A stretch of 64,000 bases of DNA from Paracraurococcus lichenis (GTDB lineage: Bacteria > Pseudomonadota > Alphaproteobacteria > Acetobacterales > Acetobacteraceae). Where the stretch lies: positions 186,001-250,000 of the forward strand of contig NZ_JAUTWS010000005.1 in NCBI RefSeq assembly GCF_030657435.1. The letters run 5' to 3'. The first letter of the stretch is position 1. The number at the start of each line of letters is the position of its first letter. Shown here in pieces: positions 32,168-43,068 of this stretch. The notes beneath the pieces are model-generated. The model saw only the letters and a list, made by a program, of their open reading frames with translations. It had not been told where the DNA came from and ran no database searches. The position numbers and the translations under genes were made by a program.

Positions 32168-33517
32168 ATGGAGGCGGGCTTGGCAGAGGGCGGAACCGCG
32201 GGGCAGGAGGGGATCTGCGCGCAATGCCCGGCGCGGGTGGCGGCGGACCCGCTGACCGGCCTCGCCGACCGGCGGCAGTTCCGCGACCGCCTGGCCGAGG
32301 CGCTGGCCGGGCATGCCGCCGAGGGGCCGGGCGTCCTGCTGATCGACCTCGACCGCTTCAAGGCGGTGAACGACGCGCTCGGACATCCCGCGGGGGATGC
32401 GCTGCTGCAGGCGGCAGGGCGACGGCTGCGCTCGGCCCTCCGGCCCGGCGATGTCGCGGCGCGCCTCGGCGGCGACGAGTTCGCGGTGCTGCTCGCCCCG
32501 CCCACGGCGCGGGAGGCGGTCGCCGGCGTTGCGGACCGGCTGGTCGAGCTGCTGGCCCGCCCCTATGTCGTCCGCGGCCAGGTGGCGATGGTCGGCGCCA
32601 GCATCGGCGCGGCGCTCGCGCCGGCGGACGGCACCGATCCGGACACGCTGATGTCGCGCGCCGACCTCGCCCTCTATCAGTCGAAGGGCCAGGGCCGCGG
32701 CCGCTGCAGCTTCTTCGTCCCCGAATTGCAGGCGCGGGCGGAGGCGCGGCGGGCGCTCGAGCTCGGGCTGCGCGCCGCCCTGCCGCGCGGCGAATTCGCC
32801 CTGCACTACCAGCCGCAGCTCGACCTCGGGACCCGCCGCCTCGCGGGGTTCGAGGCGCTGCTGCGCTGGCACCGGCCGGGGGCCGGCCTGGTCCCGCCGG
32901 GGGCCTTCATCCCGCTGGCCGAGGAAATCGGGCTGATCGGCCCGATCGGCGACTGGGTGCTGGGCGAGGCGACGCGGGAGGCCGCGGGCTGGCCGGCGCC
33001 GCTGCGCGTCGCGGTGAACGTCGCGCCGCAGCAGTTCCAGGACGGCAGGCTGGTCGGGACGGTGCAGGCGGCGCTCGCCTCCGCCGGCCTGGCCGGGGCG
33101 CGGCTGGAGCTCGAGGTGACGGAGAGCGCGCTGCTCGAGGATGGCGGCTGGGGCACCATGGGGCAGTTGCAGGCGCTGAAGGCGCTCGGCGTGCGCATCT
33201 CGCTCGACGATTTCGGCACCGGCTATTCCTCGCTTTCGCAGCTCCGCAGCTTCCCCTTCGACCGTGTGAAGATCGACCGCAGCTTCGCCGACGACGCGGC
33301 GGTGGTGCGGGCCGTCGCGGCGCTCGGCGCCAGCCTCGGCATGCGCACGACGGCGGAGGGGGTGGAGACGGCGGCGCAGCTCGAGCGCATCCGCGCCGAG
33401 GGCTGCACGGAGGCGCAGGGCTACCTGCTCGGCCGTCCCGCGCCGGCCGCCGACCTGCCGGAGATCATCGGCCGCCTCGGCGCGCCGCCCACGTCCGGCA
33501 TGGGAGAGGCCGCATGA
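32168..33517 (+). CDS. GGDEF-EAL c-di-GMP turnover protein
   Basis: 449 residues from ATG 32168 (a TTG at 32180 has a better-placed GGAGG). The GGDEF domain (about 25-190) is intact: GGDEF at 101-105, RxxD inhibitory site RPGD at 92-95 and metal Asp in LLIDLDRF. The EAL domain (about 195-435) has EAL (229-231), NVAPQQF, ELEVTES, LDDFGTGYSS, KIDRS, TAEGVE and QGYLLGRP. Both activities could therefore be present. No membrane or sensory domain precedes them except a short Cys pair (CAQC, 17-20), which may bind metal. Confidence 0.9.
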   Translation: MEAGLAEGGTAGQEGICAQCPARVAADPLTGLADRRQFRDRLAEALAGHAAEGPGVLLIDLDRFKAVNDALGHPAGDALLQAAGRRLRSALRPGDVAARLGGDEFAVLLAPPTAREAVAGVADRLVELLARPYVVRGQVAMVGASIGAALAPADGTDPDTLMSRADLALYQSKGQGRGRCSFFVPELQARAEARRALELGLRAALPRGEFALHYQPQLDLGTRRLAGFEALLRWHRPGAGLVPPGAFIPLAEEIGLIGPIGDWVLGEATREAAGWPAPLRVAVNVAPQQFQDGRLVGTVQAALASAGLAGARLELEVTESALLEDGGWGTMGQLQALKALGVRISLDDFGTGYSSLSQLRSFPFDRVKIDRSFADDAAVVRAVAALGASLGMRTTAEGVETAAQLERIRAEGCTEAQGYLLGRPAPAADLPEIIGRLGAPPTSGMGEAA

Positions 33518-33578
33518 GGGAGACCGGCCTGTTGCGCGGCGCGCTCCGGCGCAGGGCGCCGGCCTGATCGGCCGGCGG

Positions 33579-34349
33579 TCAGCTCATCCAATTGCCGCCG
33601 TCGATGTTGTAGGTCTGGGCGACGATGTAGTCGGCATCAGCGCTGGCGAGGAAGGCGGCGAGGCCGCCGATCTCCTCCGGCCGCGCCATCCGGCCGAAGG
33701 GCACCGCAGCGCCGACGCGGCGCTTCTTCTCGCCGGGCGGCAGGTTCTCGTAGCGCGCGAAGCGCCTGTCCACGTCGTCCCAGTGCTCGTTGTCCACCAC
33801 GCCCGGCGCGATGGCATTGACGTTGATGCCGTGCCGGATGAGGTCGAGGCCCGCGCTCTGCGTCAGGCTGATGACCGCGGCCTTGGAGGCGCAGTAGACG
33901 GCGACCAGCGCCTCCCCCCGCCGCCCGGCCTGGGAGGCAAAGTTGATGATCTTCCCGCCCTGCCCCTGCGCGATCATCTGCTTCGCCGCGGCCTGCAGGG
34001 TGAAGAGCAGCCCCTCCACGTTCACCGCGAAGACGCGTTGGTAGCTCTCCCGCGTGATGTCGACGATCGGCGCGAGGTCGAAAATGCCGGCATTGTTGAC
34101 CAGGATGTCGAGCCGGCCGAAGGCGGCGACCGTGCCGGCGATGGCGGCGTCGATGCTCTCCTGGCGGGTGACGTCGAGTTGGATGGCCTGCGCGCCCTCC
34201 CCGATGGCGGCCGCGGCCTCCTCGGCGCCGGCCTCGTTGAGGTCGCCGATCATCACCCGCGCGCCCTCCCGCACATAGCGCTCGGCAACGGCGCGGCCGA
34301 TGCCGCGCGCCGCGCCGGTGATCAGGGCCGACTTGCCGGCGAGCATCAT
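33579..34349 (-). CDS. smoS: Sorbitol dehydrogenase, SDR family
   Basis: 256 residues, matching Rhodobacter SmoS length. Motifs: ALITGAARGIGRAVAE, DILVNNAGIFD, Tyr-x3-Lys in YCASK, and the C-terminal YIVAQTYNIDGGNWMS. It oxidises sorbitol to fructose (or galactitol to tagatose) with NAD+. The ATG overlaps the xylulokinase stop (ATGA). It is the last gene of the polyol cluster. Confidence 0.88.
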   Translation of the reverse strand: MMLAGKSALITGAARGIGRAVAERYVREGARVMIGDLNEAGAEEAAAAIGEGAQAIQLDVTRQESIDAAIAGTVAAFGRLDILVNNAGIFDLAPIVDITRESYQRVFAVNVEGLLFTLQAAAKQMIAQGQGGKIINFASQAGRRGEALVAVYCASKAAVISLTQSAGLDLIRHGINVNAIAPGVVDNEHWDDVDRRFARYENLPPGEKKRRVGAAVPFGRMARPEEIGGLAAFLASADADYIVAQTYNIDGGNWMS

Positions 34350-35818
34350 GCGGTGGTCTCCCCAGAGGACGAAACCTTGGACAGGGCGTGGTAGAGCCCG
34401 CGCCAGCGCGGCAGGCGCGCGGCATAGGCGGCGGCGAGGGCGGGGTCGGGTTCGACCGTCTCCGCCCGGGCCGGGGGCGTGCAGACCGCCGCGGCGGCCT
34501 CGCCGGTGACGGCCAGCCGCGCCAGGCGCGCCGCGCCGAAGGCGCCGCCGAACTCGCCCGCGGCGAGGCGGTGCAGCGGGATGCCGAGCGCCGCGGCGAG
34601 GATCGCCACCCAGTCGCGGGACCGGGCGCCGCCGCCGATCACCGTCGCCTCCCGCAGCGCGGTGCCGGAGGCGGCGAGGGCATCGGCGCAGTCGCGCAGG
34701 GAGAAGGCGACGCCCTCCAGCACCGCCTGGGTCAGCGCGGCACGCCCGGCCTCGTGCGACAGGCCGGCGAAGGCGCCGCGGATGGCGGCGTCGTTGTGCG
34801 GCGTCCGCTCACCCGACAGGTAGGGAAGGAAGAGCGCCAGGCTGGGTTCGCGCAGGGGCGGCAGTTCCTGCAGCAGCGCGGCCTCCGGCAGGCCGGCGAC
34901 GCCCGCCCACCAGGCCAGCGAGGCAGCGGCCGAGAGCGTGACGCCCATCTGGTGCCAGGTGCCGGGCAAGGCATGGCAGAAGGCGTGCACCGCCCCCTGC
35001 GGCCAGGGGCGGTAGCGGTCGGTGGTGGCGAAGACCACGCCGGAGGTGCCGAGCGAGACGAAGGCGTCGCCGGCGCGGATGGCGCCGAGCCCGACCGCGC
35101 CCGCCGCATTGTCGCCGGCGCCGCCGGCCAGCAGCGGCGGCGCGGCGAAGCCCCACTCCGCCGCCAGCGCCGCGCGCATCCGGCCGGCGGGCGCGCTGCC
35201 CTCCACCAGCCGCGGCATGGCGGCGCGCGACAGGCCGGTCGCCGCCAGCAGCGCCTCCGACCAGTCGCGCTGTCCGACATCCAGCCAGAGGGTGCCGGAG
35301 GCGTCCGACATCTCCTCCACCCGCTCGCCCGTCATGCGCTGCGCGACCCAGGATTTGGGCAGCAGGACATGGCGCGTGCGGGCGAAGATTTCGGGCTCGT
35401 GCCGCCGCACCCAGAGCAGCTTCGGCGCGGTGAAGCCGGGCATGGCGAGGTTGCCGGCGATGGCGTGCAGGTCCGGCACCGCGGCCTCCAGCGCGCGGCA
35501 TTCCGTCATGCTGCGGGTGTCGTTCCAGAGGATGCAGGGCCGCAGCACCGTGTCGTGCTCGTCCAGCAGCACCGCGCCATGCATCTGGCCGGAGAGGCCG
35601 ATGCCCCGCACCGCCGCCCAGTCCGCCGGCCGCGCCGCGCGCAGCGCCGCGACGCAGTCGAGCACGGCCTGCCACCAGGATTCCGGGTCCTGCTCGCTCC
35701 AGCCGGGATGCGGGCGGGAGACGGCGAGCGGCGCCGCGGCCTCGGCCAGCACGCGCTGATCGCCATCCACCAGCAGCGCCTTGACCGCCGAGGTGCCGAG
35801 ATCGAAGCCGAGGAACAT
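34346..35818 (-). CDS. xylB: Xylulokinase
   Basis: 490 residues, FGGY family. N-terminal GFDLGTSAVKALL phosphate-binding loop, GLSGQMHGAVLL, LWNDTRS, C-terminal GGGARSRDWVAILA and GAFGAARLA. It phosphorylates D-xylulose to xylulose 5-phosphate, the product of D-arabitol oxidation by MtlK-type enzymes. GAGGGAGGG precedes ATG 35818. It is separated from the fructokinase gene by a palindromic repeat, which may set differential expression. Confidence 0.92.
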   Translation of the reverse strand: MFLGFDLGTSAVKALLVDGDQRVLAEAAAPLAVSRPHPGWSEQDPESWWQAVLDCVAALRAARPADWAAVRGIGLSGQMHGAVLLDEHDTVLRPCILWNDTRSMTECRALEAAVPDLHAIAGNLAMPGFTAPKLLWVRRHEPEIFARTRHVLLPKSWVAQRMTGERVEEMSDASGTLWLDVGQRDWSEALLAATGLSRAAMPRLVEGSAPAGRMRAALAAEWGFAAPPLLAGGAGDNAAGAVGLGAIRAGDAFVSLGTSGVVFATTDRYRPWPQGAVHAFCHALPGTWHQMGVTLSAAASLAWWAGVAGLPEAALLQELPPLREPSLALFLPYLSGERTPHNDAAIRGAFAGLSHEAGRAALTQAVLEGVAFSLRDCADALAASGTALREATVIGGGARSRDWVAILAAALGIPLHRLAAGEFGGAFGAARLARLAVTGEAAAAVCTPPARAETVEPDPALAAAYAARLPRWRGLYHALSKVSSSGETTA

Positions 35819-35839
35819 GCGCCCTCCCTCTGCTGCCCG

Positions 35840-35948
35840 CCTAAGCAAACCCCTCGGGGTTTGCGCTGCAACAAAACCCTGAGCAGGCTTTCGCTGCAAA
35901 GGGTTGGGCTGCACGAAGTGTGGCCCAACCCGCGAAAGTCTGCTTAGG
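35840..35948. repeat. Palindromic intergenic repeat, copy 2
   Basis: 109 bp, about 85% identical to 13523-13626. The outer ends CCTAAGC / GCTTAGG pair with each other. It contains the hairpin GCAAACCCC / GGGGTTTGC and the core GCACGAAGTGTGGCCC. It lies between xylB and the fructokinase gene inside one operon. Confidence 0.8.
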
Positions 35949-35954
35949 GCGCGC

Positions 35955-36902
35955 TCAGCCGAGCGCCGCCGCGACCTCCGCCGCGCGCGGCAGGTCGGCG
36001 CCGCGGCGCGTGCAGGTGATGGCGGCCGCGGCGCCGGCATAGCGCAGCACGTCCCGCAGGGTGTCGGCATCGAGCGCGGCAATGCCCTCCCGCGTCAGCC
36101 GCCCGTGGTGGCGCAGGCGGGCGAGCAGCGCGGCATGGAAGGTGTCGCCGGCGCCGACCGTGTCGGCGACCGCGACCGGGCGGCCCGCCTCCTCGAAGGT
36201 GCCGCAGGCATGGAAGGCGGTGGCGCCCGCGCCGCCGCGCGTCAGCACCACCAGGCCGACGCCCGCGGCGCGCCAGCGCGCGGCATGCGCCGCCGGATCG
36301 GCCCCGGCGCCATAGGCGGCCTCGAGGTCCTCCTCGCTCAGCTTGACGATGGCGGCGGTGGCGACGAAGCGGTCGAAGCGCGCCCGCCAGCGGGTGAGGT
36401 CGCCCGCCAGCACCGGGCGGAGATTGGGGTCGAGGCTGACCACGCGCCGCGCCCCCTCGCGCTCGGCCAGCGCCAGCAGCGCGCTGCCGATCGGCTCGAC
36501 CGCGAGGACATAGGAGCCAAGCGCGATCGCTTCCACATCAGGGCCGAGCGCCGGCGGCAGGTCGGCCGCGCTCAGGTCGCGCTCGGCGCAGTCCTGGGCG
36601 TGGAAGGTGTAGTGCGGGTGCCCGTCGGGCCCGGGCGAGACGACGACCAGCGGCGTCGGCTTCGGGCTGCGCCGGGCGAGCGCGGTGTCGACGCCCTCCG
36701 CCGCCAGCCGCCCCGCCAGGAAATCCCCGAACCCGTCCTGCGAGAGCCCGCCGAGGAAGCCCGCCGGCACGCCGAGCCGCGCCAGCCCGACCGCGAGGTT
36801 GAAGGGCGAGCCGCCGGCGGCGGCCAGCGCGGGCAGCGTCGCGCCAGCGGCGGGCCCCTGGACGAAGAGGTCGATCAGCGCCTCGCCGCAGACCAGGATC
36901 AT
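35955..36902 (-). CDS. frk: Fructokinase, PfkB family
   Basis: 315 residues. GGSPFNLAVGLARLG at the N-terminus and the anion-hole motif DTVGAGDTFHAALLA define the PfkB family. It would phosphorylate the fructose made by SmoS and MtlK to fructose 6-phosphate. It starts 5 nt after smoK, so it belongs to the same transcript. Confidence 0.9.
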   Translation of the reverse strand: MILVCGEALIDLFVQGPAAGATLPALAAAGGSPFNLAVGLARLGVPAGFLGGLSQDGFGDFLAGRLAAEGVDTALARRSPKPTPLVVVSPGPDGHPHYTFHAQDCAERDLSAADLPPALGPDVEAIALGSYVLAVEPIGSALLALAEREGARRVVSLDPNLRPVLAGDLTRWRARFDRFVATAAIVKLSEEDLEAAYGAGADPAAHAARWRAAGVGLVVLTRGGAGATAFHACGTFEEAGRPVAVADTVGAGDTFHAALLARLRHHGRLTREGIAALDADTLRDVLRYAGAAAAITCTRRGADLPRAAEVAAALG

Positions 36903-36907
36903 CGGCG

Positions 36908-38005
<1,098 letters not shown>

Positions 38006-38015
38006 GGCAGTCCCC

Positions 38016-38837
38016 TTATTTCACGGCGCCGAAGGTCAGCCCGCGGACGAGCTGGCGCTGGCTGAGCCAGCCGAAGACCAGGATGGGCGCGACCGCGATG
38101 GTGGAGGCGGCGGAGAGCTTCGCGAAGAACAGCCCCTGCGGCGAGGAGAAGGAGGCGATGAAGGCGGGCAGCGGCGCCGCCTCCGACGACGTGAGGTTCA
38201 GGCTCCAGAAGGCCTCGTTCCAGCAGAGGATGAGGGAGAGCAGGCCGGTGGAGGCGATGCCGGGCACCGAGAGCGGCAGCAGCAGGTGCCAGAACTCCGA
38301 CCCGGTGCGGGCGCCGTCCATGCGGCCGGCCTCCAGGATCTCCCCCGGCACCTCCTTGAAGAAGGTGAAGAGCATCCAGACCACGATGGGCAGGTTCATC
38401 AGCGCATAGATGACGACGAGGCCGCTGCGGGTGTCGAGGATGCCGAGGGTGCGGAAGAGCAGGTAGATCGGCACCAGCACGCCGACCGGCGGCAGCATCT
38501 TGGTCGACAGCATCCAGAGCAGCGTCGAGCGCGTGCGCTCCGTCGGGTGGAAGGCCATGGCATAGGCGGCCGGGATGGCGAAGGCGAGGGCGAGCACCGT
38601 CCCGCCCACCGAGATGACGACGCTGTTGAGCGCGAAATGCAGGTAGTCCGCGCGCTGCTGCACCTCCGCATAGCTCTCGAGCGTCGGGGTGAAGAGGATC
38701 TGCGGCGGGGTGGCGATGGCCGCGACCTCGGACTTGAAGCTGGTCAGCACCATCCAGAGGATGGGGAAGAAGAGCAGCAGCGCCACGCCCCAGCCGAGGA
38801 CCGTGGTCAGCAGCATCTGCCGGGCGGATGAGCGCAT
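38016..38837 (-). CDS. smoG: Polyol ABC transporter, permease
   Basis: 273 residues with six predicted helices and the EAA-type loop [15 protein letters not shown] that contacts the ATPase. The 10-nt gap to smoK and the 3-nt gap after smoF show one operon. Confidence 0.9.
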   Translation of the reverse strand: MRSSARQMLLTTVLGWGVALLLFFPILWMVLTSFKSEVAAIATPPQILFTPTLESYAEVQQRADYLHFALNSVVISVGGTVLALAFAIPAAYAMAFHPTERTRSTLLWMLSTKMLPPVGVLVPIYLLFRTLGILDTRSGLVVIYALMNLPIVVWMLFTFFKEVPGEILEAGRMDGARTGSEFWHLLLPLSVPGIASTGLLSLILCWNEAFWSLNLTSSEAAPLPAFIASFSSPQGLFFAKLSAASTIAVAPILVFGWLSQRQLVRGLTFGAVK

Positions 38838-38840
38838 GGG

Positions 38841-39755
38841 CTAGACCTCCAGCCGCCGGGCGATGGAGCGGACGAGGAAGAAGGCGACGATGTTGGCGAG
38901 CAGGATCGCCACCACGCCGCCGGCCGAGCCGCCGCCGACATCGAATTGCAGCAGCGCCCGGGCATAGATCAGGAAGGCGAGGTTGGTCGTGGCATTGCCG
39001 GGGCCGCCGGAGGTGGTGACGAAGATCTCGGCGAAGACGGTCAGCAGGAAGATGGTCTCGATCATCACCACGACGCTGATGGCGCGGCCGAGATGCGGCA
39101 GGGTGATGAAGAGGAACTGCGCCACCGGCCCGGCGCCGTCCATCCGCGCGGCCTCCTTCTGCTCGTGGTCCAGCGACTGCACCGCGGTCAGCAGGATCAG
39201 CAGGGCGAAGGGCAGCCACTGCCAGGCGACGATGACGATGATGGCAAACAGCGGGTATTCGGCGAACCAGTCCACCGGCTCCATGCCGACCGCGCGCGCG
39301 AGGGACCCCAGCACCCCGTAGATCGGGTGCATCATCAGGTTCTTCCAGACCAGCGCGCTGACCGTCGGCATGACGAAGAAGGGCGAGATGGCCAGCACCC
39401 GGGCGATGCCGCGCCCGGGGAAGGGCTGGTCGAAGAGCACCGCCAGGAGCGTGCCGAAGCCGACCGTGATGACCAGCACCGATCCCACCAGGATCAGCGT
39501 ATTGGTCAGCGAGACCCAGAAATCCGGGTCGGTCACCAGGAACTCGTAGTTCTCGAGCCCGGCGAAGCCCGAGACCTCCGGGTTCAGCAGGTTGTAGCGC
39601 TGGACCGAGAACCACAGCGTCATGACCAGCGGCACGATCATCCACAGCAGCAGCACGCCGACCGAGGGCGCGAGCAGCGGGAAGGCGCCGCGGCGCCGGG
39701 CCTCGGGCGCCGTCGCGGCGACGCCGCTGCCCGGCCGGAGGGCGGAGGAGGACAT
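38841..39755 (-). CDS. smoF: Polyol ABC transporter, permease
   Basis: 304 residues. ATG 39755 is preferred over 39761 because GGAGGGG then has normal spacing. MalF-like helices and the loop EAARMDGAGPVAQFLFITLP identify a BPD-type permease. It pairs with SmoG to form the membrane channel for sorbitol or mannitol. Confidence 0.9.
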   Translation of the reverse strand: MSSSALRPGSGVAATAPEARRRGAFPLLAPSVGVLLLWMIVPLVMTLWFSVQRYNLLNPEVSGFAGLENYEFLVTDPDFWVSLTNTLILVGSVLVITVGFGTLLAVLFDQPFPGRGIARVLAISPFFVMPTVSALVWKNLMMHPIYGVLGSLARAVGMEPVDWFAEYPLFAIIVIVAWQWLPFALLILLTAVQSLDHEQKEAARMDGAGPVAQFLFITLPHLGRAISVVVMIETIFLLTVFAEIFVTTSGGPGNATTNLAFLIYARALLQFDVGGGSAGGVVAILLANIVAFFLVRSIARRLEV

Positions 39756-39774
39756 GCCCATCCCCTCCGACGTC

Positions 39775-41094
39775 CTACTTCGGGTAGCCGGCCTGCCGCA
39801 TGGTCCGCTCGGTCGCCGATTCGGCGGTACGCAGCGCCTGCTCCACCGCCGTGCCGGTCAGCGTTGAGGCGATGGTCTGCCCGACCTGGGTGCCCAGCCC
39901 CTGGAATTCCGGGATGGCGACGAATTGCGCGCCGGTATAGGGGCGCGGGTTGCGGGTCTGCGCGCTCGGGTTCGCGCTCATAATCGCCTTCTGCACGAAG
40001 CCGGCGAAGGGCGCGACCTTCTGGTAGTCCGGGCTGTCATAGGTGGATTGCCGCGTGCCCGGCGGCACCGCCACCCAGCCATTCTCCTGCGCGACGAGCT
40101 TCACATAGTCCTTCGACGTCGCCCACAACACGAACTTCCGCGCGGCATCCTGCTGCTTGGAAGTCGCGGGGATCGCCAGGTTCCAGCTCCAGAGCCAGGT
40201 CGGGCCGCCGGTGAACTCGCCGGTCGGCATGGGCGCGAAGCCGACCTTGTCCGCCACCTGCGACTGCTTGGTGTCGTAGAGCAGGCCGGCCGCGACGCTG
40301 GCATCGATCCAGATGCCGCAGCGGCCGCCGGCGAAGAGCGCGAGGTTCTCGTTGAAGCCGTTGGAGGTGGCGCCGGGCGGGCCGTAGTCGCGGAGCGAGG
40401 TGCTGTACCAGGTGACGGCGTTGCGCCAGGCCGGCGTGTCGAGCTGCGGCTTCCACTGCGCGTCGAACCACTGGCCGCCGAAGGCTGTCACCAGCGGCGT
40501 GACGAAGGCCATGTTCTCGCCCCAGCCCGGCTTGCCGCGGAGGCAGAGGCCATAGGTCTGGTTCGCCTTGTCGGTGATCTTCGCCGCGATGTCGCGGATC
40601 TGCGCATAGGTCGGCTCGGCCGGCATGGTGATGCCGGCCTTCTGCAGCAGGTCCGTGCGGTAATAGGTCATCGCGCTCTCGGCATAGAAGGGCAGCGCGT
40701 AGAGCTTGCCGTCATGGCTGATGCCGGTGCGGACGGGGGCGAGGATGTCGTTGGCGTCGTAGGCGGCGGGGAGGTTGTCGAAGGGCGCCAGCCAGCCCTG
40801 CTTGGCCCAGATCGGCACCTCGTAATTGCCGATCGTCAGGATGTCGAATTGCCCGGCCTTGGTGGCGATGTCGGTGGTCAGCCGCTGCCGCAGGACGTTC
40901 TCCTCCAGCACCACCCAGCGCAGCTTCACGTCGGGGTTCTGCTGCTCGAAGCGGCTTGAGAGCCGCTGCATGACCACCATGTCGCCGTTGTTGACGGTGG
41001 CGATGGTGACCGTGGCCTGGGCCAGGGCGCGGCCGCCCGGCAACAGCGCGACGGCGAAGGCAGCGAAGAGCGCGGCGAGGCGACGCCTGGACAT
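39775..41094 (-). CDS. smoE: Polyol ABC transporter, periplasmic binding protein
   Basis: 439 residues with a signal peptide ending GGRALA. The mature part resembles family 1 solute-binding proteins: TIATVNNGDMVVMQRLSSRF, FDILTIGNYEVPIWA, and a run of aromatic residues (WSWNLAIP, WLWSW) that would line a sugar or polyol pocket. GGGGAGG precedes ATG 41094. It is the first gene of smoEFGK and lies 195 nt after mtlK. Confidence 0.9.
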   Translation of the reverse strand: MSRRRLAALFAAFAVALLPGGRALAQATVTIATVNNGDMVVMQRLSSRFEQQNPDVKLRWVVLEENVLRQRLTTDIATKAGQFDILTIGNYEVPIWAKQGWLAPFDNLPAAYDANDILAPVRTGISHDGKLYALPFYAESAMTYYRTDLLQKAGITMPAEPTYAQIRDIAAKITDKANQTYGLCLRGKPGWGENMAFVTPLVTAFGGQWFDAQWKPQLDTPAWRNAVTWYSTSLRDYGPPGATSNGFNENLALFAGGRCGIWIDASVAAGLLYDTKQSQVADKVGFAPMPTGEFTGGPTWLWSWNLAIPATSKQQDAARKFVLWATSKDYVKLVAQENGWVAVPPGTRQSTYDSPDYQKVAPFAGFVQKAIMSANPSAQTRNPRPYTGAQFVAIPEFQGLGTQVGQTIASTLTGTAVEQALRTAESATERTMRQAGYPK

Positions 41095-41289
41095 CGATCG
41101 GTTCCTCCCCTGTGCCGGCGCCCTGGCGGAGCCGACTCGGTTGCGATACTCCGCCTCTTATCAACGCGACAGTCGCGAGCCCGTCAAGCACAGCGACCGC
41201 CCGGACCGACTCTCCGCGCTAACGATTGCCGGCGGAATGCGTTGCATGCCGAACGGCTGGCCTCCCGGTGCAACCCGCGGGAGGTCTGG
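41095..41289. other. Intergenic region between mtlK and smoE
   Basis: 195 nt upstream of smoE (minus strand) and downstream of mtlK. It contains a small ATGC-GTT-GCAT dyad. No repressor operator was recognised, and no regulator gene for the polyol cluster was seen between 33.5 and 43 kb. Confidence 0.5.
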
Positions 41290-42771
41290 CTAGAACCCCG
41301 CCTCGCGTGCCGCGCGCCGCAGCGTCTCCAGGCTCCCCACGGCGTAGAGCGAGCCGAGCCAGTGCCCGACCGCCGCAGCCAGCCGTGTGTCGTCGGCCAG
41401 CTCGCCGAAGAGCGGGCGGATGCCGAGCAGCGGCGCCGGGTCCGGCCCGCCCTCGATCGCCTTTTCCCGCAGCAGCGCGGCGAGTGGATGCTTCACCTCG
41501 ATGGGCGCGCCCTGCTCGTCCTCCCCGCGCACCCGGCGGAACCAGGCGGCCAGCGCCAGGGCCAGCAGCCCGACATCCCCGCCCATGCGCAGCCGGTCGC
41601 GGATCGGGTCCACCAGCACGTTGATCGGCGCGTCGGTGTTCACCCGCTCCACCGTGTCCCTGATGGCGGTATTGGCGAAGCGCTCGATCAGGGTGCGCTT
41701 GTAGTCCGCGAGGTCGATGCCGGGCACCGGCGGCAAGGTCGGCCCGGTCTCGCGGTCCATCAGCGCCGCCATGTAGGCGCGGAAGAGCGGGTCGGCCATG
41801 GTCTCGTCGATGGTGACATGGCCCGCGAGACGCCCGAGCCCGGCGATGGCGAGGTGGCTGGCATTCAGCAGCCGCAGCTTCATGAACTCGTAGGGCGCGA
41901 CATCGGCGACGAATTGCGCGCCCACCTCCTCCCATGCCGGGCGGCCCTGGGGGAAGCGGTCCTCGATCACCCATTGCCGGAAGGTCTCGGCGAAGACCGG
42001 CCAGCGGTCGGCGATGCCATGCCGCGCGCGGAGTTCCTCGACCTGCCCGGGCTGCGTCACGGGCGTGATGCGGTCCACCATGGTATTGGGGAAGGCGACC
42101 TCGGCGCGGATCCAGGCGGCGAGCGCCGGGTCGCGTGCCTCGGCCAGGTCCAGCACGGCCTGGCGCAGCACCTCGCCATTGTGCTGGATGTTGTCGCAGG
42201 TCAGCGCGGTGAAGGGCGGCAGGCCGGCGGCGCGGCGGCGGCGGAAGCCCTCGACCAGGATGCCGATGGCGCTGCGCGGCGCCTCGGGCGTCGCCAGGTC
42301 CTGCCGGATGGCGGGATGCTCCGGGTCGAGCCGCTTGGTCGCGCGATTGAGGCAATAGCCGTTCTCGGTGACCGTCAGGCTGACGATGCGGATCGCCGGG
42401 TCCTGCATGGCCGCGAGCAGCGTGGCGGAGGACTCGCCCGCGAAGAGCACGCCGGCGAGCGCGCCGATGACGGTGACGGTCTCCGCCTCGCCGCTGCGCT
42501 CGACCAGCGTGTAGAGGCCGTCCTGCGGCGCCAGCGCCTGTTCCATGGCGCGGTCGCCCGGCAGCAGCCCGGCGCCCAGGATGCCCCAGCGCAGCGCATC
42601 CGGCCGGCGCTCCATCAGGTCATGGGTGTAGCGGGCCATGTGCGCGCGGTGGAAGCCGCCGAGGCCGAGATGGACGATGCCGGGCGCGACGGCGGCGGGG
42701 TCGTAGGCCGGCACCTGCACCGAGGCAGGCAGGGCGGCCAGGGTGCGGCGGTTCAGCTCGATGGCGGTCAC
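41290..42771 (-). CDS. mtlK: Mannitol/polyol 2-dehydrogenase, long-chain
   Basis: 493 residues from GTG 42771, the start that gives VTAIELNRRTLAAL as the natural N-terminus. N-terminal Rossmann motif GIVHLGLGGFHRAHMA; the catalytic Lys in KLRLLNASH has the K-x4-N-x2-H spacing of the family. It oxidises mannitol to fructose, and often D-arabitol to xylulose, linking to the fructokinase and xylulokinase genes downstream. The first gene of the polyol cluster on this strand. Confidence 0.9.
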   Translation of the reverse strand: MTAIELNRRTLAALPASVQVPAYDPAAVAPGIVHLGLGGFHRAHMARYTHDLMERRPDALRWGILGAGLLPGDRAMEQALAPQDGLYTLVERSGEAETVTVIGALAGVLFAGESSATLLAAMQDPAIRIVSLTVTENGYCLNRATKRLDPEHPAIRQDLATPEAPRSAIGILVEGFRRRRAAGLPPFTALTCDNIQHNGEVLRQAVLDLAEARDPALAAWIRAEVAFPNTMVDRITPVTQPGQVEELRARHGIADRWPVFAETFRQWVIEDRFPQGRPAWEEVGAQFVADVAPYEFMKLRLLNASHLAIAGLGRLAGHVTIDETMADPLFRAYMAALMDRETGPTLPPVPGIDLADYKRTLIERFANTAIRDTVERVNTDAPINVLVDPIRDRLRMGGDVGLLALALAAWFRRVRGEDEQGAPIEVKHPLAALLREKAIEGGPDPAPLLGIRPLFGELADDTRLAAAVGHWLGSLYAVGSLETLRRAAREAGF

Positions 42772-43038
42772 GGCGCTGGCTCCGGAATGGCGGCCGCGAC
42801 CTAGCGCGGCGCCGCCGGTAGACGCCATGCCGGCAGCGATCCGTAGCGCGGAATTTTTTTCAGCACGGCACGGAAATGCCCATCGCGCCAGACCGGCAGG
42901 GCGCGATGACCGATGCGATCGTGCCTATCGGCGCGCCAAGCGGGTCGCCGGCGCTTGTTCCGCCGCCTCGCCGCGCAGCAGGTCGGGCCTGCCGCGGCGG
43001 CCCCCGGCAGTTCCGGGATGGGCCGGGGGAGGCGTCGC

Positions 43039-43061
43039 GGCGCGGCCGCCGCGGCCGCGCC
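43039..43061 (-). terminator. GC-rich hairpin after large MscS gene
   Basis: Perfect 11-bp inverted repeat GGCGCGGCCGC / GCGGCCGCGCC with a one-base centre, 8 nt beyond the stop of the MscS gene on the minus strand. No T-run, so only a possible terminator. Confidence 0.35.
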
Positions 43062-43068
43062 GCCGGCG